A stretch of 64,000 nt of DNA from Candidatus Zixiibacteriota bacterium (GTDB lineage Bacteria > Zixibacteria > MSB-5A5 > GN15 > JACZUZ01): positions 248,001 to 312,000 of the forward strand of contig JAJRPJ010000011.1 of assembly GCA_024280835.1 (NCBI GenBank). Direction: 5' to 3'. The translations under genes and the position numbers were made by a program. The notes under the pieces are model-generated. The model saw only the letters and a program-made list of their open reading frames with translations. It ran no database searches and was not told the DNA's origin. Shown in pieces: positions 38,780 to 48,252 of the stretch. Positions within the stretch are counted from its first letter, which is position 1; each line of letters opens with the position of its first letter.

Positions 38780-41700
38780 CTACAGTGCCCAGTCCTCAGC
38801 GAACAGCTCAGCTTGTTTTAAAACCCCTTCAGTAGCCAACAGTTGTTCATCTGGTGGGTAGCCGAATTTGCGTAACGTACGCTTAATAATCGTCCGTAGT
38901 TTCGCTTGTACACTCTCTTTGATCGTCCAATCAATCGAAGTGTTAGCTTTCACTTTTTCAACGAGCAATCTTGCCAGTTCTCGTAGCGTTTCATCACCAA
39001 GCACTTGTTTAGCACTATCATTATTGGCCAAAGCGTCATAGAAGGCCAATTCATCCTCAGATAAGTTTAGCTCATTACCGCGCTCATCTTCAGATTTGAT
39101 ATGTTTAGCGAGGTCAATTAACTCTTCAATAATTTGAGCTGCTGTTAAAAGATTGTTTTGGTATCTCTTAATTGCTTTTTCCAGCATCTCAGATAGCTTC
39201 TTACTTTGAATCAAGTTTCGAGTCGATCTGATTTTGATCTCATCAGCTAATATCTTCTTCAATAATTCTATAGCCAAATTTCTCCGACTCATCCCTTTGA
39301 TGTCTGCTAAGAATTCATCAGACAAGATAGAGATGTCCGGCTTTTTAATACCTGCCGCATCAAATACATCGATAACTTCTTCAGAAACTACGGCCTTATC
39401 TACAATCTGGCGTATTGCCGTTTCAATTTCCTCGTCAGACTTCCCACCTCCTGTAGGCGTAAACTTTGTGAGTCGCGCTTTAATCGCCTGAAAGAATCCG
39501 ACAGCGTCCGTTATAGCCATTGCTTCATCATTGGGAACAGAAAGAGCATAAGCTTTCGATAGCAACAGCACCTGTTTTACAAATCTATTCTTACCATCAT
39601 CCAACTTTAGAATATGCTCTTGCGCTTCTAAGATGATTATCATCTTGTCCTTGGTATTGGCAGTGAAGTAACGCTTGTAATCAAAGCCAGCAAACATTTG
39701 CTCTACGATCTCAAACTTCTCTAACATCGTGGCGATGGCTTCACCAATATCCAGAATCGGGTCACCTTTACCCCCGCTCGACGTGTAAGTCGCTATAGCT
39801 TTTTTGAGGTCAAGCCCAATGCCAATGTAGTCGACAATTAGTCCACCTGGCTTATCCTTGAATACTCGATTGACACGCGCAATCGCCTGCATCAGATTGT
39901 GACCACGCATCGGCTTGTCAACGTACATCGTGTGCAAACAAGGAGCGTCGAATCCAGTCAGCCACATATCCCTGACGATAACGAAATCAAGTTTGTCAGC
40001 TGGATTCTTAAATCGCTCTCCAATGTCTTTCCTGTCCTGTTTTGTTGTGTTGTGCTTCTGCCAGCTTTGAGGGTCACTCGATGTTGAAGTCATTATGACT
40101 TTGATCTTACCTTGTTTCTTGTCATCATCGTGCCAATGTGGACGTATCGCGACAATCGCCTCGTACAATTCTACCGCAATTCGACGGCTCATAGTGACAA
40201 TCATCGCCTTACCATCAAATACTACCTGTCGCTCCTCAAAGTGATCAACGATATCTTTCGCAACAGTCTTTAGCCGATCACGATGTCCTACAATCGCCTC
40301 AATCTGAGTCCACTTGACTTTCGCTTTATCTTTTGCAGTTGATTCCTCACCTTCGGTAATTGCATCAACTTCCGCGTCAAGTTTTTCTTTCTCTGTTGGA
40401 TTGAGATGAACTTTGACCAAACGAGACTCATAAAAAATTCTGACAGTCGCGCCATCGTTTACCGATTGAGCTATGTCGTAGACATCAATTTCATTCCCAA
40501 AAATCGCTCTTGTGGACCTATCTTCTTGTTCAATAGGAGTACCCGTGAAACCGATGTAGGTAGCGTCAGGCAGGGCGTCTCTGAGATATTTTGCGAATCC
40601 ATAGGTTGTGAATGCCTCATCGTTGCGCGTTACAACTTTGGCATCGAATCCGTATTGGCTCCTATGCGCTTCATCGGCAATGACAACAATGTTTTTTCGG
40701 TCTGATAACAGATCATACTTTTCTCTCCCATCCTCTGGTGAGAACTTTTGGATAGTCGTGAATACTATTCCACCACCTGCGACTTTGAGAAGCGTTTTTA
40801 GATGATCTCGATTAGACGCTTGTACGGGTACCTGCCTCAATAATTGTTTACAGCCAGCGAACGTGTCAAAGAGTTGGTCGTCAAGGTCGTTCCTGTCAGT
40901 GATGACGACAATAGTAGGGTTGTCAAGCTCTAAGACCGCTTGACCGGCAAAGAACACCATCGACAATGACTTACCACTGCCTTGTGTATGCCAAACAACA
41001 CCGCCTTTTCTGCTTCCATTATCGCTTGTAGCTTCCTTTGTTGACTCAAGGGCTTTCTTGACTGCGTAATACTGATGATAAGCCGCTATCTTCTTGGCTG
41101 TTTCGATTGTTGTGAATCCAGTTGTCGCATCTTCACTCTTGGTCTTTTCGAAAACAGTGAACTGCTTTATCAAATCAAACAAGACCTCTGGTCTCAACAT
41201 TCCTTTGACGACTGTTTCCATCTGAGGAATTGTCACGTCATCTTCTTTGGCGCCGTCACTTGTTTTCCAAGCCATGAAACGAGTCCAACCAGCCGTCAGC
41301 GAACCTACTTTAGCGTCGAGTCCATCGGATGCAATCAGGATTCCATTGTAGTAGAAAAGATTTGGGATTGCGTCTTTGTAGTTTTGTAGCTGAGTGTATG
41401 CTTTCTTGACAGTGGCGTGTTCGTCTGTTGGGTTTTTCAGCTCGATAACAACTAACGGCATACCATTGACAAACAGCACAACATCTGGCCGTTTGTTTGT
41501 ATTGTTATGAACAACTGTAAATTGATTGCAGACTATCAAATCATTCTTAGTTGGGTCGTTGAAATCAATCAACCAGACCTTGTCGCCCTTGATACCATCA
41601 TCGCTCTTGTATTCAACATCAATTCCATCGGTCAACATCCGATGAAACGCTTCGTTGTTTTCTACAAGGTTCTGGCTTGGAAGCGTAGACACCATCCGCA

Positions 41701-41908
41701 GAGCTTGCTCTCTGGCTTCCTCTGGAATTGTCGGATTGAGTGTATCAATCGCTGTTTTCAAGCGCCCTTTCAACAGCACATCCGATAAATCACCACGCTC
41801 ACTATCCCACTCCTCGGGAGTTAGATAGTGATAGCCTTGTTCCTCGAGAAACTCAATGGCTACTTGTTCAACTTCGTTTTCTGTTATCTTTCTAATCACT
41901 GTCATCAC
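38780..41908 (-). CDS. hsdR: Type I restriction enzyme R subunit HsdR
   Basis: This is a 1042-residue motor and nuclease subunit. The N-terminal nuclease region has the PD-(D/E)xK core (KRPDVVLFVNGMPLVVIELK, near residues 130-160). The SF2 translocase follows with Walker A HTQGSGKS (near 308), DEAHRSQ (near 406), FTGTPI, and later motifs DFVIVRDMWLTGFDAPCLHT and QAIARVNR. A C-terminal helical region binds the methyltransferase core. It cuts unmethylated foreign DNA after ATP-driven translocation with HsdM and HsdS. Its start overlaps the upstream DUF6119 gene by 17 bases; ATG at 41908 or 41905 is equally possible. Confidence 0.95.
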   Translation of the reverse strand: MMTVIRKITENEVEQVAIEFLEEQGYHYLTPEEWDSERGDLSDVLLKGRLKTAIDTLNPTIPEEAREQALRMVSTLPSQNLVENNEAFHRMLTDGIDVEYKSDDGIKGDKVWLIDFNDPTKNDLIVCNQFTVVHNNTNKRPDVVLFVNGMPLVVIELKNPTDEHATVKKAYTQLQNYKDAIPNLFYYNGILIASDGLDAKVGSLTAGWTRFMAWKTSDGAKEDDVTIPQMETVVKGMLRPEVLFDLIKQFTVFEKTKSEDATTGFTTIETAKKIAAYHQYYAVKKALESTKEATSDNGSRKGGVVWHTQGSGKSLSMVFFAGQAVLELDNPTIVVITDRNDLDDQLFDTFAGCKQLLRQVPVQASNRDHLKTLLKVAGGGIVFTTIQKFSPEDGREKYDLLSDRKNIVVIADEAHRSQYGFDAKVVTRNDEAFTTYGFAKYLRDALPDATYIGFTGTPIEQEDRSTRAIFGNEIDVYDIAQSVNDGATVRIFYESRLVKVHLNPTEKEKLDAEVDAITEGEESTAKDKAKVKWTQIEAIVGHRDRLKTVAKDIVDHFEERQVVFDGKAMIVTMSRRIAVELYEAIVAIRPHWHDDDKKQGKIKVIMTSTSSDPQSWQKHNTTKQDRKDIGERFKNPADKLDFVIVRDMWLTGFDAPCLHTMYVDKPMRGHNLMQAIARVNRVFKDKPGGLIVDYIGIGLDLKKAIATYTSSGGKGDPILDIGEAIATMLEKFEIVEQMFAGFDYKRYFTANTKDKMIIILEAQEHILKLDDGKNRFVKQVLLLSKAYALSVPNDEAMAITDAVGFFQAIKARLTKFTPTGGGKSDEEIETAIRQIVDKAVVSEEVIDVFDAAGIKKPDISILSDEFLADIKGMSRRNLAIELLKKILADEIKIRSTRNLIQSKKLSEMLEKAIKRYQNNLLTAAQIIEELIDLAKHIKSEDERGNELNLSEDELAFYDALANNDSAKQVLGDETLRELARLLVEKVKANTSIDWTIKESVQAKLRTIIKRTLRKFGYPPDEQLLATEGVLKQAELFAEDWAL

Positions 41909-43487
41909 TTCTTGAGATTTTCAGTAACGAGACTTTGTAGCCGTACGCTCTGAGCCTTCTGTGGGCATTTCTTAGCGTCACTTTACTAAAGAATGGTAAA
42001 CTAAGTTTCTTTGAAGATTTAGTGATTATGGCGAAGATAATCTCATAGTCCTCAGCTTTCGGTTTAACAGAAGTGTCACTTAGCTTGTGTGAAGCATCAA
42101 GTTTATCATTAACCTTTTCCCTGAACTTTTCATCAGCTACAAACAGCTCTCCAGAAACAACGCCCTGAGCAAATAAATGACTTAAAACGGATGAGCCACC
42201 ATAGTGCTTGACATGAACAATCTTCTTGTCATCGCGAAAAATGTCACAGAACTCAATACTGCTGTGTCCGCCACCATAGCTAATATTCTTCCTATCCATA
42301 CAACACAAGGACACATCACCATTCGCGACTTTCTCGTTGTAATCGCCCTCGTTCTTGTGATTGTAGTCGGGGATTGAAAAAGAGCAACCAGCATCACGTA
42401 TGGTTTCAAATGCACTATTTGTCTGCTCCGCGAATTCCTTCTCAATCTCATACCATTTCCCATTACTCAAGAGATAAGTCTTCTTAGTGGTGTCATCAAT
42501 TACTTCGCAGTAAAAACAGCTATATGCTCTCCAACGATATTTCGTCTCTCCGCTACTGGAACTAATGCAACGTATATCTTTACTCTTGAGAAAGTCTATG
42601 CTCAGGTTTTTATTCGTTTCATCGTCAAGCGAATCCATGAAAGTTAACAGTTCAATATCATCGTGAGAGTCGACGTTTTTCTTGTTTCCATACCGAAAAC
42701 AATCAACATCTTCCCATTCAAGTATTTGAGGGACAGCCATCCATGTCTTATCAAGATCGCCGTTCGTTATGTTGTCTATTAGCTGTTTATCAAGTCTCTC
42801 TTTGAGTGTTGAATCTTTGATCTCCGCAATCTGGTCGATCCATCTAAATTCCTGCTTGTAATCATCGCTGGCATATCGTTCATAGCACTTCTTTAGGAAC
42901 TCGTGTAGATTCGATATATTTACGTTTACTGATAATGTCAAAGAATCTTTGCCTGAGACCATACGACCGAAGTCTTTCAGTTCGGTTGAGCCTGTAATAG
43001 CTTGAATTAGATCCTGCTCAATATCGATACCAAAATCAGCAACGATACCAGACCTGCTAAGTTGCTCACTTGTGTCTTTTGGAATAGAAGACATGTTCTT
43101 TTTACTAATCTTGCGCAAGCCATCTGGTTTAACAATACTCAGTGTAGTTTTCAGCCCGAATCTCTCTTCACAAGCAGCTTGATTCAACATCGTCCACCCA
43201 TATCCGAATGGAACAGCAAAGGTTCGCATTACACTGTTGCCGACGTTTACACTAACGAGAAGTAAGCCCTTTGAACTGGAATTAGTGAAAGAGACATCGT
43301 CAAGAGATTTCACAAAGAACTTCTCTTTCCATCCTGGAGGGAATGTGTTTGAATCACTATAGTAAAACACTCCAACCTCATCGACTTCTTTCGACTTCAT
43401 AGAATCGTGATTCTTCACGATTTGCTCATGAGCGGCAAAGTCCTCTTTTATGAGATATATGGATATGTGATTCACAGGTACTTTCAT
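41892..43487 (-). CDS. DUF6119 / TIGR04141 sporadically distributed protein
   Basis: The protein has 531 residues, matching the family from memory along its length: an N-terminal ISIYLIKEDF strand, FAVPFGYGWTMLNQAACEER, FGLKTTLSIVKPDGLRKI, DFGIDIEQDLIQAITGS, DDYKQEFRWIDQI, YNEKVANGD, FCDIFRDDKKIVHVKHYGGS, VLSHLFAQGVVSGELF and a C-terminal FFSKVTLRNAHRRLRAYGYK. The family is patchily distributed and often found in mobile or restriction-linked loci; its biochemistry is not established to my knowledge. It sits between hsdS and hsdR. In the ancestral arrangement the hsdS stop would be 1 base before this ATG. It is probably an accessory part of the defence locus. Confidence 0.88.
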   Translation of the reverse strand: MKVPVNHISIYLIKEDFAAHEQIVKNHDSMKSKEVDEVGVFYYSDSNTFPPGWKEKFFVKSLDDVSFTNSSSKGLLLVSVNVGNSVMRTFAVPFGYGWTMLNQAACEERFGLKTTLSIVKPDGLRKISKKNMSSIPKDTSEQLSRSGIVADFGIDIEQDLIQAITGSTELKDFGRMVSGKDSLTLSVNVNISNLHEFLKKCYERYASDDYKQEFRWIDQIAEIKDSTLKERLDKQLIDNITNGDLDKTWMAVPQILEWEDVDCFRYGNKKNVDSHDDIELLTFMDSLDDETNKNLSIDFLKSKDIRCISSSSGETKYRWRAYSCFYCEVIDDTTKKTYLLSNGKWYEIEKEFAEQTNSAFETIRDAGCSFSIPDYNHKNEGDYNEKVANGDVSLCCMDRKNISYGGGHSSIEFCDIFRDDKKIVHVKHYGGSSVLSHLFAQGVVSGELFVADEKFREKVNDKLDASHKLSDTSVKPKAEDYEIIFAIITKSSKKLSLPFFSKVTLRNAHRRLRAYGYKVSLLKISRSDDSD

Positions 43488-43544
43488 TTTACACTCCCTT
43501 CACCCTCACTTGCCCACTCATCAGCTTAGGAAGCAGTGTGTCTC

Positions 43545-44822
43545 TCAGCTGAGTAAGGGTTGAGTTTGGCTTATGTTACTGAATATCTTTGCAAAGAGCG
43601 GGCTAACTGTATCTGCAAATTCCTTGTTGACGAGTTCAAGAGGAATCGTAACGCTGATACCCTTAATTGATTTGGAATTCACAGCAGTGGCGATAGATGA
43701 GGTGCTTCCCAATGTGTTGTAGTCAAATCTCTTTAGAAAGGAATAGACATAGGGGACAGACAAGGAGCAAATAGGAGTCAGCTTGATGTGAGCAATAGCT
43801 TCATTAGAAAGCATTTTACAAGTTGTTATGGCCACTCTGCCAACAGTAAGTTTGAAACTAACTACTACAGTATTCTCCGGAATGATAGGGACGTTGAATC
43901 TCTCTACTGCCTCACTCGTCAAATACTCTGATGTTCTGTTTACATATACACCAGAGTTGCCAAGGTCTTTGATTGACATCCATTTTATGTCTTTTGAGTT
44001 AGTAGAAAACCACTCACTCTCTTTTCTTGGAGGAGTTCTGCCAATTGTGATATCAGCTACTGAAGATAACTCCCCCACACGCCACCCGTCCGGTATCGCG
44101 CCCAGCTCAGAGTCGACCATCTTGCCACCTGAGTCTTTGTACGGCTTACCATTCTTGTCAGGGAAGTTGAAATTCACAAACCACTCTTTGAAGATGATCT
44201 GTGCGATCGCCTCGAGTGTTTCATTTTGATTTCGTAGCAGTGCTATTTTGTCATCGAGGGTTGCTAACACTTTTGAAATAGAGTTTTGCTCTGACAAGGG
44301 CAAACGGGGAACAGGAACTTCTTTGAAGTCTTTGAGAACTACTCGCGGAATAGCAGAGCCAGAGATAAACCAACTCCTCATTATCTCTTGAGAGACGGGA
44401 GACAACAAGAAGTGTGTATAGAATGATGGAGAGTATTCTGACTTCAATCGTACAATAGCTATTGATGAAAGCACTACGATTTCTTCTTCTTGCGAATATT
44501 TGAATATGATGTCAAGACAGTTTGCACCGTCTTTTGAGATTAGAATATCACTCTTCTCGGGAGAGCAACCTGCTTTCTTCAAACTAACAAAATCTTCCTC
44601 AGAAATGTGCTTGCACGCAGAAAAGTCAAACCCTTCGTAAGTCATATCTTTCACTGAAGCCATGAATCTACCGTTCAGCGTCGGCTTTGGAGAAAAATGA
44701 GAGCCGTCAGTCAAAACATTCGCAATTGATCCAAGTGTAGTCACTGTCCAGTCGGATGGGATTCTTCCAATCTCCGTTTCCTGCCATTCATCAGACATTT
44801 GTTTTTTCTTTAACGTCTTCAT
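43545..44822 (-). CDS. hsdS: Type I restriction specificity subunit HsdS (C-terminus frameshifted)
   Basis: The frame encodes 425 residues with two target-recognition domains. Each ends with a conserved helical spacer: SEQNSISKVLATLDDKIALL and the partial one at the C-terminus. The half-repeats IGRIPSDWTVTTLGSIANV and LGAIPDGWRVGELSSVADI mark the starts of the two domains. HsdS gives sequence specificity to the HsdM2S and HsdR complexes. After ISQTQ the frame falls to PLLS and a stop. A shift by one base at 43557-43562 gives the canonical end LTQLRDTLLPKLMSGQVRVK and a TAA at 43489-43491, directly before the next gene. A single base therefore seems to be missing, removing about 20 C-terminal residues. 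Confidence 0.9.
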   Translation of the reverse strand: MKTLKKKQMSDEWQETEIGRIPSDWTVTTLGSIANVLTDGSHFSPKPTLNGRFMASVKDMTYEGFDFSACKHISEEDFVSLKKAGCSPEKSDILISKDGANCLDIIFKYSQEEEIVVLSSIAIVRLKSEYSPSFYTHFLLSPVSQEIMRSWFISGSAIPRVVLKDFKEVPVPRLPLSEQNSISKVLATLDDKIALLRNQNETLEAIAQIIFKEWFVNFNFPDKNGKPYKDSGGKMVDSELGAIPDGWRVGELSSVADITIGRTPPRKESEWFSTNSKDIKWMSIKDLGNSGVYVNRTSEYLTSEAVERFNVPIIPENTVVVSFKLTVGRVAITTCKMLSNEAIAHIKLTPICSLSVPYVYSFLKRFDYNTLGSTSSIATAVNSKSIKGISVTIPLELVNKEFADTVSPLFAKIFSNISQTQPLLS

Positions 44823-44824
44823 AG

Positions 44825-45181
44825 CTATTCTGATTCACCAACTATCATCAATGTGCATCCAAAGAGTATCATCAGTACATCGGACGCCTTTCTCAATATC
44901 TCCTGAGTATCAAATCTCTCAATCGAATCCTCGAACAAATCATCAAAATTGTATTTGAAGTCGGCAGTATCAATTGTTTGAACACTGATTGTTAGCCGCT
45001 CGCTGGTTTCGACCGTATCACCCTCTTCTATACTTGCCAGTTCCATAGCTTGAAACTCAATAGTGGATAGACGGATCGCTTTGTAGACTCTCAAAGCAAA
45101 GTCTTTGTCAATCTTTACCCAGCTACTTGAACTGTTCTTCAAACAGAGAGATAATCTTTTCACCATCAATTGAGTCATCAT
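44825..45181 (-). CDS. Hypothetical protein, possibly the C-terminal part of the upstream gene
   Basis: A 118-residue frame overlaps the 3' end of the gene at 45123-45692 by 59 bases. The first 20 residues are a shadow of that gene. The protein-like part starts at WVKIDKDFALRVYKAIRLST and includes FNDDLFED-like acidic segments and a hydrophobic end (VLMILFGCTLMIVGESE). Joining it to the upstream frame needs removal of one base near 45120 (after EEQFK). Alternatively, AAGGAG upstream of two ATG codons allows translational coupling of two real overlapping genes. It lies just upstream of hsdS. Function unknown. Confidence 0.55.
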   Translation of the reverse strand: MMTQLMVKRLSLCLKNSSSSWVKIDKDFALRVYKAIRLSTIEFQAMELASIEEGDTVETSERLTISVQTIDTADFKYNFDDLFEDSIERFDTQEILRKASDVLMILFGCTLMIVGESE

Positions 45182-45692
45182 ACTCCTTCGGATCAGAATG
45201 GAATTTCCAGTTATATCCTACATCGGGGTACGTTATGAAATGTTGCAAAGAATCACTTATATATCCGCATGAGTCTACAGGAACCATCTTTGACCGAGCA
45301 GTTAGCGCACTTCCAACGCAAGCATCATAGAATGCTTGATCCGTTTTCAACTTAGGAGCTACATAATAAACATACGGATTTCGTTGCGCTAACATATAAA
45401 GGAGATTATTCTGTTTGTTACCACTATTTTTGTGAAGCGCAATGCGGTAGTAAGGGTTAGTGTATGTACTATCTTTGATGAATTTGGCATTGCCGCCTTT
45501 CAAGTAATCACTCATCTTGAACTGAAAATAGTAATCAATCCCTTTAGTCGGTAGTTTGGCATCATACCCTACTTTAGATTCTTCACGAAGAGACGGAATT
45601 ATTGGGACACACGACGAGCCACCATTTCTATTGACTTGCTCGTGCAAGAAAGAGAAGCTATATGAGAACTCTGATATACCTAATTTCGCCAT
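45123..45692 (-). CDS. Hypothetical protein of the type I restriction operon
   Basis: A 189-residue frame between hsdM (9 bases away) and hsdS. The N-terminal half has GISEFSYSFSFLHEQVNR, PSLREESKVGYDAKL and YYFQFKMSDYL. The spacing Asp...Q-F-K resembles a PD-(D/E)xK nuclease core, but this is only a resemblance. Later come YYRIALHKNSGNKQNNLL and YVYYVAPKLKTDQAF. I recall similar unnamed proteins near methyltransferase genes but cannot name a family. It may form one ~288-residue protein with the frame at 44825-45181. Context points to a restriction-linked accessory function. Confidence 0.7.
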   Translation of the reverse strand: MAKLGISEFSYSFSFLHEQVNRNGGSSCVPIIPSLREESKVGYDAKLPTKGIDYYFQFKMSDYLKGGNAKFIKDSTYTNPYYRIALHKNSGNKQNNLLYMLAQRNPYVYYVAPKLKTDQAFYDACVGSALTARSKMVPVDSCGYISDSLQHFITYPDVGYNWKFHSDPKEYDDSIDGEKIISLFEEQFK

Positions 45693-45701
45693 TATCCCAA
45701 C

Positions 45702-47282
45702 TCATCGTTCACTCTTGAGGTCACAATCTGTGATCTCAAGTTCAAATCCGACCCTCTTCAACTGCTCTCTGATCTCATCATCAAGCCGCTTCTCTTCTGC
45801 CATTTGCTCGGCCAGTTCCGCCGTCAACGTCTTCATCTTTTCTTCAAACGGCACACCGTCATCTTCTTCGTCTGGGATACCGACATAGCGGCCTGGCGTG
45901 AGGACGTGCTTGTGTTTTTCAACATCTGCGAGCGTCGCGCTCTTACAGAAGCCTTTGATATCCTCATAGTCGCCGTTCTCTTTGCGCCATTCGTGGTATG
46001 TGTTGGCAATTTGTGAGACATCTTCATCGGTAAACACCCGATGTTTGCGGTCAATCATGTGGCCAACTTCGGTTGCATCAATGAAGAGAATCTCACCAGA
46101 GCGTTTTCGGTTACCATTACCTGCCCTCTTCCGTGATATAAACCAGAGACATGCAGGAATAGTGACGTTGTAGAATAGATTCTTTGGCAGCGCAACGATG
46201 CAGTCAACCAAGTCGGCGCCTATGATGCCACTGCGGATGTCTCCCTCACCAGATGTATTCGACGATAGCGAACCATTAGCCAGCACCAACCCCATAATCC
46301 CTTTTGGTGAGAGATGATAAATCATATGTTGCATCCACGCATAGTTGGCATTACCCGTTGGTGGGACACCATGTTGCCAGCGCGGGTCTTTTCGTAAGAG
46401 CTGTCCGCTCCAGTCACTATCATTAAATGGCGGATTAGCAAGAATGAAATCAGCTTTCAAGTCTTGGTGTTCGTCTTTAAGAAATGACCCTTCATTATTC
46501 CATTTGACCTGTGAACCATCTATACCGCGCAAAGCCAAGTTCATTCGACACAAGCGATAGGTAGTCTGGTTACTTTCCTGACCGTAGATTGAAATATCGT
46601 TGACCTTACCCTTGTGATTCTCGACAAACTTTTCACTCATCACAAACATACCACCAGAGCCACAACACGGATCAAACACACGACCTTTGTATGGCGCTAT
46701 CATCTCGACCATAGTCTGGACAATAGACTTGGGCGTAAAGAACTGTCCGCCTTTTCTGCCTTCGGCCAATGCAAACTCACCGAGAAAATACTCATAGACC
46801 CGTCCAAGAATGTCTTTGCTCTTTGCGGCTTCATCGCCAAGCGCAATGTTTCCAATGAGGTCAATCAACCCTCCGAGTGAGGCCTTGTCGAGATTCGGCC
46901 GGGCGTAGACTTTCGGCAGGATGCCTTTGAGAGTCTGGTTCTCCTTTTCAATCGCCTCCATTGCATCGTCAACGTCTTTACCGACGGTTGGCTGTTTAGC
47001 GCGTGAGTGGAGATATGACCAACGGGCAATCTTGGGCACCCAAAAGACGTTCTCAGCGCGATACTCGTCAGCATCCTCTGGATCGGCTCCCTCATAGTCG
47101 CCTTTGCCAGCCAATAGTTTGGAGTGTAAATCCTCGAATGAATCAGAAATGTATTTCAGGAAAACCAACCCGAGTACAATGTGCTTATATTCAGCGGCGT
47201 CGATGTTCTTGCGTAGCTTATCAGCCGCCTTAAACAGCGTCTTCTCAAACCGTTCGTTGTTGTTCTTTTTTTCTTTAGCCAT
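45702..47282 (-). CDS. hsdM: Type I restriction-modification DNA methyltransferase HsdM
   Basis: The protein has 526 residues. The N-terminal helical HsdM_N domain ([31 protein letters not shown]) is followed by an N6-adenine methyltransferase domain: [18 protein letters not shown]-adenosylmethionine motif [10 protein letters not shown] (near residue 207) and catalytic NPPF (near 284). The C-terminal helical tail ([20 protein letters not shown]) contacts HsdS. It is the first gene of the restriction operon on the minus strand and protects host DNA by methylation. Overall length is normal for the family. Confidence 0.96.
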   Translation of the reverse strand: MAKEKKNNNERFEKTLFKAADKLRKNIDAAEYKHIVLGLVFLKYISDSFEDLHSKLLAGKGDYEGADPEDADEYRAENVFWVPKIARWSYLHSRAKQPTVGKDVDDAMEAIEKENQTLKGILPKVYARPNLDKASLGGLIDLIGNIALGDEAAKSKDILGRVYEYFLGEFALAEGRKGGQFFTPKSIVQTMVEMIAPYKGRVFDPCCGSGGMFVMSEKFVENHKGKVNDISIYGQESNQTTYRLCRMNLALRGIDGSQVKWNNEGSFLKDEHQDLKADFILANPPFNDSDWSGQLLRKDPRWQHGVPPTGNANYAWMQHMIYHLSPKGIMGLVLANGSLSSNTSGEGDIRSGIIGADLVDCIVALPKNLFYNVTIPACLWFISRKRAGNGNRKRSGEILFIDATEVGHMIDRKHRVFTDEDVSQIANTYHEWRKENGDYEDIKGFCKSATLADVEKHKHVLTPGRYVGIPDEEDDGVPFEEKMKTLTAELAEQMAEEKRLDDEIREQLKRVGFELEITDCDLKSER

Positions 47283-47707
47283 AGCCTGTTTTCTTAATAA
47301 CTACCAAATACGGATGAATCTCGCCCATTATTCAAACTAATGCGCTCGACGTATTCCCTTTCCGTGCAACAAGATAGGCAAACCACCCAAAGAGTCAAGG
47401 CATGGCCTGTCAAGGGTCACATTTCCCATCTGACACGGCTCAGATTCACTTTTTCTATAGCTAACGGTATGATGTACTGGGAAAAGCGAATCTCTCGCTG
47501 AGACTCCAAGTATATAGGTTTCTTAGAGTTCCAGCGTCGCTCATTGAGTTCGTGGCTCAATAACTCATCGATGTAGCTACGATTGATCGTAATCGCTGAG
47601 TGAGTAGGGCTCACGGTGTTATATTAGAACTACAGGAGTGTCGAGCTGAGAAATAGATGGTCGAGCCGTAGCGCGGTGCTGTGTGGGTGTTTTACAAAAA
47701 GAAAGAG
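47283..47707. other. Upstream region of hsdM
   Basis: About 425 bases upstream of hsdM hold its presumed promoter. The only reading frame of note is a 65-residue minus-strand frame (47417-47614, GTG start, no ribosome-binding site, ITINRSYIDELLSHELNERR). It reads like protein but has no other support, so it is not listed as a gene. Confidence 0.3.
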
Positions 47708-48073
47708 TTAACGTGATTCACTTTCGTGATCTTCGTTTTCTATGGCGATCTTCAGTAACTTTTTTAGTGTGTCACCTTCTTCTAATCCATCAAAAAACTT
47801 TCCCACCTTTTCAGCGGTTTCACTAATCGTCGGTTCCGCCGACTCATCTTTGATAGAAACTTCAAAGCCGACCAGATCGTCAAGTGAACAGCTCAATGTT
47901 TCAGCAAGAGCAACGAGAGTTCCAATCGATGGGACTTTGCCTTTTCGATCACCCTTCAGATACCTGTTGATCATCACATAGTGAATGCCTGACTTCTCGG
48001 CGAGTTCACGCACTGTGAGATTCTGACTGGCCATGAATCTCGCTAACCTCTCTGCAAACACCACGTTTTCCAT
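47708..48073 (-). CDS. XRE-family transcriptional regulator
   Basis: About 121 residues from the ATG at 48073; an in-frame ATG at 48112 would add 13 Cys-rich residues and run over an operator-like site. An N-terminal HTH_3 domain (FAERLARFMASQNLTVRELA, EKSGIHYVMINRYLKG, PSIGTLVALAETLSCSLDDL) is followed by a short acidic C-terminal tail for dimerisation. Such repressors commonly control restriction, prophage or toxin genes. Three AACGA-NN-TCG(TT) sites lie directly upstream, between this gene and the divergent gene at 48253, so autoregulation is likely. Confidence 0.9.
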   Translation of the reverse strand: MENVVFAERLARFMASQNLTVRELAEKSGIHYVMINRYLKGDRKGKVPSIGTLVALAETLSCSLDDLVGFEVSIKDESAEPTISETAEKVGKFFDGLEEGDTLKKLLKIAIENEDHESESR

Positions 48074-48096
48074 ATTGCCATAACAATGCTTGCAGT

Positions 48097-48108
48097 AACG
48101 ATTTCGCA
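48097..48108. promoter_or_regulatory. Operator-like half-palindrome O3
   Basis: AACGATTTCGCA shares AACGA-NN-TCG with the two full sites. It lies 24 bases upstream of the preferred XRE start, with a centre-to-centre spacing of 42 bases from O1 (about four helical turns). Confidence 0.35.
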
Positions 48109-48138
48109 ACATTTCATTGGTATTCTCTTGATATTATG

Positions 48139-48150
48139 AACGAGTTCGTT
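48139..48150. promoter_or_regulatory. Operator-like palindrome O1
   Basis: AACGAGTTCGTT has perfect 5-base half-sites (AACGA/TCGTT) two bases apart, in the divergent region between the XRE gene and the secreted protein gene at 48253. It is probably bound by the XRE regulator. Confidence 0.55.
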
Positions 48151-48200
48151 ATGTTTAAGAGATAAGAGGTCCGTTATTTAGCGAATTCCCAATTTGCAAT

Positions 48201-48212
48201 AACGAAGTCGTT
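48201..48212. promoter_or_regulatory. Operator-like palindrome O2
   Basis: AACGAAGTCGTT (extended to TAACGA-AG-TCGTTA) repeats the half-sites of O1, 62 bases away (about six helical turns) and 40 bases upstream of the ATG at 48253. The matching half-sites and phasing favour a real operator pair. Confidence 0.55.
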
Positions 48213-48252
48213 AATGAATGTTTGCAACTGTTACACCAGAAGAGGAGATGTT

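Noticed and set aside
43557-43559. Phase-variable tract in hsdS
   Set aside because: The run next to the frameshift has only three G, too short for typical slipped-strand phase variation.
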